Below are positions 6,338 through 10,309 of a stretch of DNA of 10,309 bases, in pieces. The DNA is from Desulfobacteraceae bacterium (GTDB taxonomy: Bacteria > Desulfobacterota > DSM-4660 > Desulfatiglandales > Desulfatiglandaceae), in the NCBI GenBank assembly GCA_030612945.1, contig JAUWMY010000058.1:1-10309 (forward strand), read 5' to 3'. Below the pieces are notes generated by a model that had not been told where the DNA came from, searched no databases, and was given only the letters and a program-made list of their open reading frames with translations. Made by a program: the position numbers and the translations under genes. Positions within the stretch are counted from its first letter, which is position 1; every line of letters begins with the position of its first letter.

Positions 6338-7525
6338 TTATCCTTTTTCATTTCCAAAAATTGCTACAGCACTGGTCTGTGGTGGACCACCGAATGTGTG
6401 GGAAAGCCCTCTACTGGCGTTTTTGATCTGCCGCTCAGGTTTATCAGCCTTGCCTTGCAATTGCTTGTACACTTCATAGGTCATTCGTATGCCACTGGCA
6501 CCCACAGGATGACCAAAACATTTTAGACCCCCATCCACATTTACAGGTAGTCCACCCTCTAGACTAAAAAATCCCGACTCTATGTCTTCTCTTGCTCCAC
6601 CTCTCGGGCTAAAACAAAGATCCTCATAGATCGCCAGCTCAGTTATTGTGAAACAGTCATGAACCTCGGCGAGATCCAGTTCCTCTCGAGGATTCCTTAT
6701 ACCAGCATGCTCATAAGCCATCTGTGAGGACTTGACCATAGCGCCAAAGCTTGTCCACCCAAATTCGGGTCTATTGTGGGGAAGCATTGAATCCGTTGAA
6801 ACTCCTACCCCTTTCAAATAAATCGGATCATCACGAAAGCTTTTTGCCATATCAGATCTTGTGAGAATCGCTGCTGCTGAGCCGTCTGAATTCCCACAGC
6901 AGTCGAAAAGACCAAGTGGCCAAGCAATGATAGGAGCCTTGAGTACCTGTTCCAGCGTTATCTCATTATGAAAGTGGGCTTTTGGACACATACTACCGTT
7001 ATGGTGGTTCTTGACCGCAATCTGTCCAATAAGTTTCTTGCCCTCCTCATTAGACAACCCATATTTTTTAAAATAGGCTGGGGCTATCATGCCAAATGAG
7101 CCAGGAGCAGTCCTTCTCGCCTCAAGAACAGGGTGCATTCCTCGGCCCGTCCCCAGACCCGGGTACCCTGTATCTTTCAGTTTCTCAACTCCCAATGCTA
7201 ACACAACATCAAACATGCCGGCCATTATACTCATGGCAGCCTCCATAAGTGCAATATGACCCGTCGTGCACCAGTTCTCATTTCTTATTATAGGAATATC
7301 CCTCAATTTCAATGCATCGGATACCAAACCTCCACCGACTCCAAGCACCGGGGCAGTTACCGTCCCTAAAAAACACGCCTGTATATCTTCCAACCCTATT
7401 CCAGCGTCTTCAATCGCTTCATAAGTCGCTTCAATAGCCAAATCATGGATGCCAACATCCCATCTCTCACCGAATTTAGTGCAGCCCATGCCCACAATAG
7501 CGACTTTATCTTTGATACTTTCCAT
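6338..7525 (-). CDS. SCP-x-type thiolase (acetyl-CoA acetyltransferase family)
   Basis: This 395-residue protein should cleave a 3-oxoacyl-CoA with CoA, or run the reverse condensation. The nucleophile is Cys86 in NENWCTTGHIAL. HDCFTITE at 289-296 is the HDCF motif of SCP2/SCP-x thiolases, in which His replaces the Asn of NEAF and the Cys stands in for the second catalytic Cys of the CxG motif. GHPVGASG (338-345) holds His339. As expected of that subfamily, the last loop (SHTFGGPPQTS) has no Cys. Because Cys86 and both His are kept, it looks like an active thiolase and not an Ltp2-type retro-aldolase, which loses them. The start at 7523-7525 is 11 bases after the stop of the HMGCS-like gene, behind a G-rich ribosome site; an ATG 13 codons upstream would overlap that gene and lacks a site. 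Archaeal relatives work in complex with HMGCS and DUF35 proteins, as its neighbour suggests here. Confidence 0.93.
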   Translation of the reverse strand: MESIKDKVAIVGMGCTKFGERWDVGIHDLAIEATYEAIEDAGIGLEDIQACFLGTVTAPVLGVGGGLVSDALKLRDIPIIRNENWCTTGHIALMEAAMSIMAGMFDVVLALGVEKLKDTGYPGLGTGRGMHPVLEARRTAPGSFGMIAPAYFKKYGLSNEEGKKLIGQIAVKNHHNGSMCPKAHFHNEITLEQVLKAPIIAWPLGLFDCCGNSDGSAAAILTRSDMAKSFRDDPIYLKGVGVSTDSMLPHNRPEFGWTSFGAMVKSSQMAYEHAGIRNPREELDLAEVHDCFTITELAIYEDLCFSPRGGAREDIESGFFSLEGGLPVNVDGGLKCFGHPVGASGIRMTYEVYKQLQGKADKPERQIKNASRGLSHTFGGPPQTSAVAIFGNEKG

Positions 7526-7536
7526 AGTTCCCCCCC
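7526..7536 (-). promoter_or_regulatory. Ribosome site of the thiolase made of a seven-G run
   Basis: The entire gap between the HMGCS-like stop and the thiolase ATG is GGGGGGGAACT. The seven-G run (7530-7536) directly after TAA is the only candidate Shine-Dalgarno site, four bases from the ATG, and it decides the start. The tight spacing suggests translational coupling of the two genes. Confidence 0.55.
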
Positions 7537-8961
7537 TTAATTCTTTACCGGACGACACTTCCAAGAATAGTTGTGAAATCCAGCGCCTTCATAAAGCCTC
7601 CGCAATGTCAATTCCACAGGCATCCCAATATAAACCTTTGAAGGATCACAATCCGTCATCAATGAATATATCCTGCATTTCTCATCATCTGTTTCCACTA
7701 TTGCCTGGACAATTACAGGATCATCGCTCCTACCTGCAAGGTTATCTAAAGTAAAATCAAATAATGTCCCCTTCTTATCGGATAGCCTTATCAAGTCATA
7801 GTCATCTTTGGCGCTGCAATTGTAACAGACTCTCTGAATCGGATATGTTACAGTCCCGCATTTGCGGCATTTACTCCCGAGACAACTCAAAATAGAATCA
7901 AGTTCTCTCCAATATGAGGTGGCAGAGGGCAAGAGCCTGAATGGTTCTCCGGGAACCGCTTCCAACAAGCCCCTATAGCTCAGATATCGTTGGTATGAGG
8001 TAAGCAGTAGTTTGCTTTCAAGATTCTTCTTGATTCCCCTTCGCCCATGATAGCTGGTTATATTTTTTGTAACTTCTATCAAGAAAGCGTCTGCCCCATT
8101 ACCGTGAGCTGCCATTATTATTTTATCTCCGGGCTGAGCGTCCTCAAGGGCGCTTATCAATACCATTATGGGGTGCGCAACTCCGCAATACCCAACGTTG
8201 GAAAGCAGGGGATTTTGCAATTGGTTCTCCAGGTTAAATCCCAACTTCTTCCCAAGTGTCTTATATGACCTTTCGTCCGGCGCAGAAAAGACGGCTTTTG
8301 CCACAGCATCCGCCTTCAACCCGCACTTATTCATAAGCGAGGACACTGCCCGTTCCATTATCTTCTGATAGCCTTCGCTTAGGACCCACCTCTTTTCCCA
8401 TGTACGAACATATGTATCTTCAGGGTTCCTCCAGGTATCAGTCAGCTCATTGGAAAAAGAAACTCTCTCCACGATATTTGCAATGACATCCGTATCCCCT
8501 ATCAGAAGCGCCGCCGCACCATCTCCAAAGAGCTGTTCCTCATCCGATCTGGGATAGCCTAATCGGCAATCCGACGCCGCCACTAACATCTGTTTTACAG
8601 ATCCGCTCTTGACAGCATTCACCGCACCTTCCAGCGCCGCCGACCCAGCCCTCAAGGAATTGGCAAAGTCACCCGTGATGACTTCATCACTCAAAACAGC
8701 AATTTTAGCAAGCAAAGTCGAACTCTGTTTCTCTTTATAAGGTGCACTCGTAGAAGCAAAATAGAGACCCCCAACTCCGTTTCTATCAAACCCCGTCAGA
8801 CAATCAGAAATTGCTTCAGATGACATCGTGACTGTGTCTTCATCATTGTTTGCAACACTCCTCTCACCCCGGAGTGAACGTCGTCCCCATGACTTACCGA
8901 TCAATTCCCTTTCCATACGTAACATCGGTATGTACGCTCCATACGATTCAATTCCAACCAT
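7537..8961 (-). CDS. HMG-CoA synthase-like protein fused to DUF35 zinc-ribbon/OB-fold domain, catalytic triad absent
   Basis: Residues 1-300 form a thiolase-like domain of the HMG-CoA synthase/KAS III type: MVGIESYGAYIP at the N-terminus, LRAGSAALEGAV (103-114), LFGDGAAALLIG (144-155) and HGNGADAFLIEV (286-297). Residues 355-470 are a DUF35 domain with zinc ligands Cys365, Cys368, Cys379 and Cys382 and an OB fold. By alignment from memory with archaeal HMGCS, the catalytic Glu (GSES) is Thr71 in ASTSAPY, the acyl-accepting Cys (CKAG) is Leu103 in LRAG, and the His (FHQPN) is Ser226 in FSAPD. Only Asn255 of the usual active-site set is in place. It cannot be a normal synthase; a structural or CoA-delivering partner of the adjacent thiolase is the likely role. 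The start at 8959-8961 has GGGAGG 11 bases upstream; a 36-codon extension to 9069 lacks a ribosome site and family similarity. Confidence 0.88.
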   Translation of the reverse strand: MVGIESYGAYIPMLRMERELIGKSWGRRSLRGERSVANNDEDTVTMSSEAISDCLTGFDRNGVGGLYFASTSAPYKEKQSSTLLAKIAVLSDEVITGDFANSLRAGSAALEGAVNAVKSGSVKQMLVAASDCRLGYPRSDEEQLFGDGAAALLIGDTDVIANIVERVSFSNELTDTWRNPEDTYVRTWEKRWVLSEGYQKIMERAVSSLMNKCGLKADAVAKAVFSAPDERSYKTLGKKLGFNLENQLQNPLLSNVGYCGVAHPIMVLISALEDAQPGDKIIMAAHGNGADAFLIEVTKNITSYHGRRGIKKNLESKLLLTSYQRYLSYRGLLEAVPGEPFRLLPSATSYWRELDSILSCLGSKCRKCGTVTYPIQRVCYNCSAKDDYDLIRLSDKKGTLFDFTLDNLAGRSDDPVIVQAIVETDDEKCRIYSLMTDCDPSKVYIGMPVELTLRRLYEGAGFHNYSWKCRPVKN

Positions 8962-9095
8962 AACTAATCTAACCTCCCTTATCTCTCTATGACAGATAAA
9001 AAGTTCCTCATCTTCATAATTATATAAACCAACTTTGAAGTCCTGACCGATATGCTCTTTTTGGTTCATGTCGCACTCACGATATTTCTACTTCA

Positions 9096-9129
9096 AGTTG
9101 TGTTCTGCACAACTCCGGGCGTAAACGCC
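9096..9129. other. Two adjacent stem-loops in the leader of the HMGCS-like gene
   Basis: AGTTGTG (9096-9102) pairs with CACAACT (9108-9114) over a five-base loop, and GGCG (9118-9121) pairs with CGCC (9126-9129) over four bases. No U-tract follows on the minus strand, so they do not look like an intrinsic terminator. They could be a structured intercistronic segment or chance. Confidence 0.3.
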
Positions 9130-9145
9130 TCATTCATGAGTACGA

Positions 9146-9250
9146 CTAAACAGATTTTTTTATCTGGTCTTTTTTTCTTTCATATTCCAATTCCTTAAGG
9201 GGTTTTCTCTTGAGTTTGCCATCTGGAGTCATAGGTAAATCAATCCTAAA
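9146..9250 (-). pseudogene. C-terminal remnant of an AMP-forming acyl-CoA ligase
   Basis: A minus-strand frame ending in TAG at 9146-9148 reads FRIDLPMTPDGKLKRKPL, followed by a lysine-rich tail. The DLPxTPxGKxxR motif is the A10 signature of the adenylate-forming (ANL) superfamily, and its Lys contacts the substrate during adenylate formation. It normally lies about 15-30 residues from the C-terminus, as here. The preceding C-terminal subdomain and the whole adenylation domain are missing: upstream the DNA turns into the start of a different gene in another frame. This is therefore the tail of a lost ligase that once activated the pathway acid, cut off by a deletion. Confidence 0.75.
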
Positions 9251-9300
9251 TGCAATCTCCATAATGGCACATACATTCCGAATGACGTAATACCGGCCAT
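9229..9300 (-). pseudogene. N-terminal remnant of a second HMG-CoA synthase-like gene
   Basis: From ATG at 9298-9300, with a good GAGGAG site seven bases upstream, the frame reads MAGITSFGMYVPLWRL and five more family-like residues, then stops at TGA 9229-9231. This aligns without gaps with the start of the intact HMGCS-like protein nearby (MVGIESYGAYIPMLRM). After about 21 codons the frame runs into the acyl-CoA ligase tail, read in another frame. The start signals are well preserved and the body is gone, as expected of a deletion joining the 5' end of this gene to the 3' end of the ligase gene. A 23-residue peptide may still be translated. Confidence 0.68.
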
Positions 9301-9353
9301 AAGTCTCTCCTCGCATTTTCTTATTGTTTCATGAAGGTATATGCGGTCCCTTC

Positions 9354-10309
9354 CTATTCCAGGTCCTTGAACTGGCTGGGCACCTTGAGCCTTGGTCTGT
9401 TGGCCGTTTTGTAACCCAGCGCATCATCCGCAATGATGAGACGCATTATGTTAGCTGCGCCTTCACCTATTTGATAGAGTTTGGAGTCACGAAAATATTT
9501 TTCCACAGGCATCTCCAGTGAATATCCCATGCCGCCGTGTATCTCCATGGCCCAACCGGCGCATTTTACTGCCGTCTCTCCGGCAAAAAATTTGGCGATG
9601 GCCACCTCCCTGCTGAAGGGAAGGTCTTGATCATTGCGCCATGCGGCCCTGCGGACCAGGAAGCGGGCAGCTTCTATATTTGCCACCATATCTGCAATGA
9701 TTGCCTTTACCATCTGGAATTTCCCAATGGCCTGACCGAACTGAATCCTTTCGTTGGCATATTTCACTGATGCGTCAAGGCAGGCCTGGGCAACACCCAG
9801 GGCGCCGCTTGATACACTGATGCGTCCCCGGTCCAGGGCCGTCATGGCCACCTTGAACCCGGCTCCCCACTCCCCAAGAAGATTTCCCTTGGGAACCACC
9901 ACGTCCTCGAGGGAAATCTCGGCAATGGGAGAATTCTTGTCTCCGAGTTTGTCGATCTCGCTTGCGTTCCAGCCCTTCTGGTCCGTCTCCACAATGACCG
10001 AACAGATCCCCCTGTTTTTCAGGCTTAGGTCAAATGTTCCATACACAATGGCATAATCCGCGATGGTTCCATTGGAAATCCATGTCTTTGTGCCGTTTAC
10101 AAGGTAATGGTCCCCCATGTCCTTGATTTTTGTCTCCATGGCGGCCAGGTCCGAACCCGCATTGGGCTCTGAAAAGCATGTACATCCAAGCTTTTCCCCC
10201 AATACGAGGGGTGTTATGTATTTCTCCCTGGCTTCCTCAGTGCCCCACTCCATAATAGTGTAGGGTACCGTCATGGCCTGAAGATTAAAGAGTGACCTGA
10301 GCCCCGAGT
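9354..10309 (-). CDS. Acyl-CoA dehydrogenase (canonical type), N-terminus beyond the window
   Basis: The frame is open to the window edge (first full codon at 10305-10307) and gives 317 visible residues; roughly 60-70 N-terminal residues should be missing for a family length near 380. It shows the FAD/substrate loop CFSEPNAGSD, the segment WISNGTIAD, the FAD-contact segment RIQFGQAIGKFQ and MEIHGGMGYS. Unlike the other two ACADs in the window, it has Glu at the medium/short-chain base position, in YQIGEGAANIM (Glu codon at 9462-9464), and helix G reads LDRGRIS without Glu. It should therefore be a self-sufficient homotetrameric enzyme that feeds electrons to ETF. It is the most upstream gene seen here and is separated from the next intact gene by a gap with two remnants. 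GEGAANIM departs mildly from YEGTxEI. Substrate not inferable. Confidence 0.93.
   Translation of the reverse strand, partial: SGLRSLFNLQAMTVPYTIMEWGTEEAREKYITPLVLGEKLGCTCFSEPNAGSDLAAMETKIKDMGDHYLVNGTKTWISNGTIADYAIVYGTFDLSLKNRGICSVIVETDQKGWNASEIDKLGDKNSPIAEISLEDVVVPKGNLLGEWGAGFKVAMTALDRGRISVSSGALGVAQACLDASVKYANERIQFGQAIGKFQMVKAIIADMVANIEAARFLVRRAAWRNDQDLPFSREVAIAKFFAGETAVKCAGWAMEIHGGMGYSLEMPVEKYFRDSKLYQIGEGAANIMRLIIADDALGYKTANRPRLKVPSQFKDLE

Noticed and set aside
8961..9069. 36-codon N-terminal extension of the HMGCS-like protein
   Set aside because: No ribosome site before the upstream ATG, no family similarity, and a GGGAGG site with a family-typical MVGIESYG start lies downstream.
9151..9166. 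CAGAT/ATCTG hairpin followed by a T run on the plus strand, like a terminator
   Set aside because: The stem is only five AT-rich pairs, the T run comes from lysine codons of the ligase remnant on the other strand, and no plus-strand gene ends here.

Overview
The window is a one-directional run of acyl-CoA metabolism genes, all on the minus strand, so transcription reads from position 10309 toward position 1. In that order it holds: a 5'-truncated acyl-CoA dehydrogenase; a gap with gene remnants; an HMG-CoA-synthase-like protein fused to a DUF35 zinc-ribbon/OB domain; an SCP-x-type thiolase; two different adjacent acyl-CoA dehydrogenases; a broken MaoC-type hydratase gene; the large and small (B12-binding) subunits of an acyl-CoA mutase; another gap with remnants; a 3-hydroxyacyl-CoA dehydrogenase; and the first 16 codons of a crotonase. 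No RNA gene, transposase, CRISPR array or phage gene was seen.

The organism is a bacterium with strong Shine-Dalgarno sites and middling GC. B12-dependent mutase, several ACADs, an SCP-x thiolase and an HMGCS/DUF35 protein together resemble anaerobic Desulfobacterota (sulfate-reducing or syntrophic degraders). That is an inference from gene content; no phylogenetic marker is present.

The genes make a plausible pathway for a branched or cyclic CoA thioester. The split mutase would rearrange the carbon skeleton. One ACAD pair looks like an alpha2beta2 heterotetramer, with a catalytic Glu in helix G of one partner and none in the other, as in steroid side-chain FadE26/FadE27-type enzymes. The crotonase (and once the MaoC protein) would hydrate, the 3-hydroxyacyl-CoA dehydrogenase would oxidise, and the thiolase with its HMGCS-like/DUF35 partner would cleave. 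The substrate cannot be read from the sequence.

The most unusual points are: (1) the mutase large subunit has lost nearly every substrate-contact residue of methylmalonyl-CoA mutase, including the normally invariant Tyr-His pair (Ile238-Asp239 here); (2) the HMGCS-like domain lacks all three residues of the Glu/Cys/His triad yet keeps the fold and a DUF35 tail beside an intact thiolase, recalling the archaeal thiolase/HMGCS/DUF35 complex; (3) all three long gaps hold, or probably hold, wreckage of further acyl-CoA genes (MaoC hydratase, ACAD, acyl-CoA ligase, a second HMGCS-like protein), so the cluster appears to have been trimmed repeatedly by deletion and point decay.
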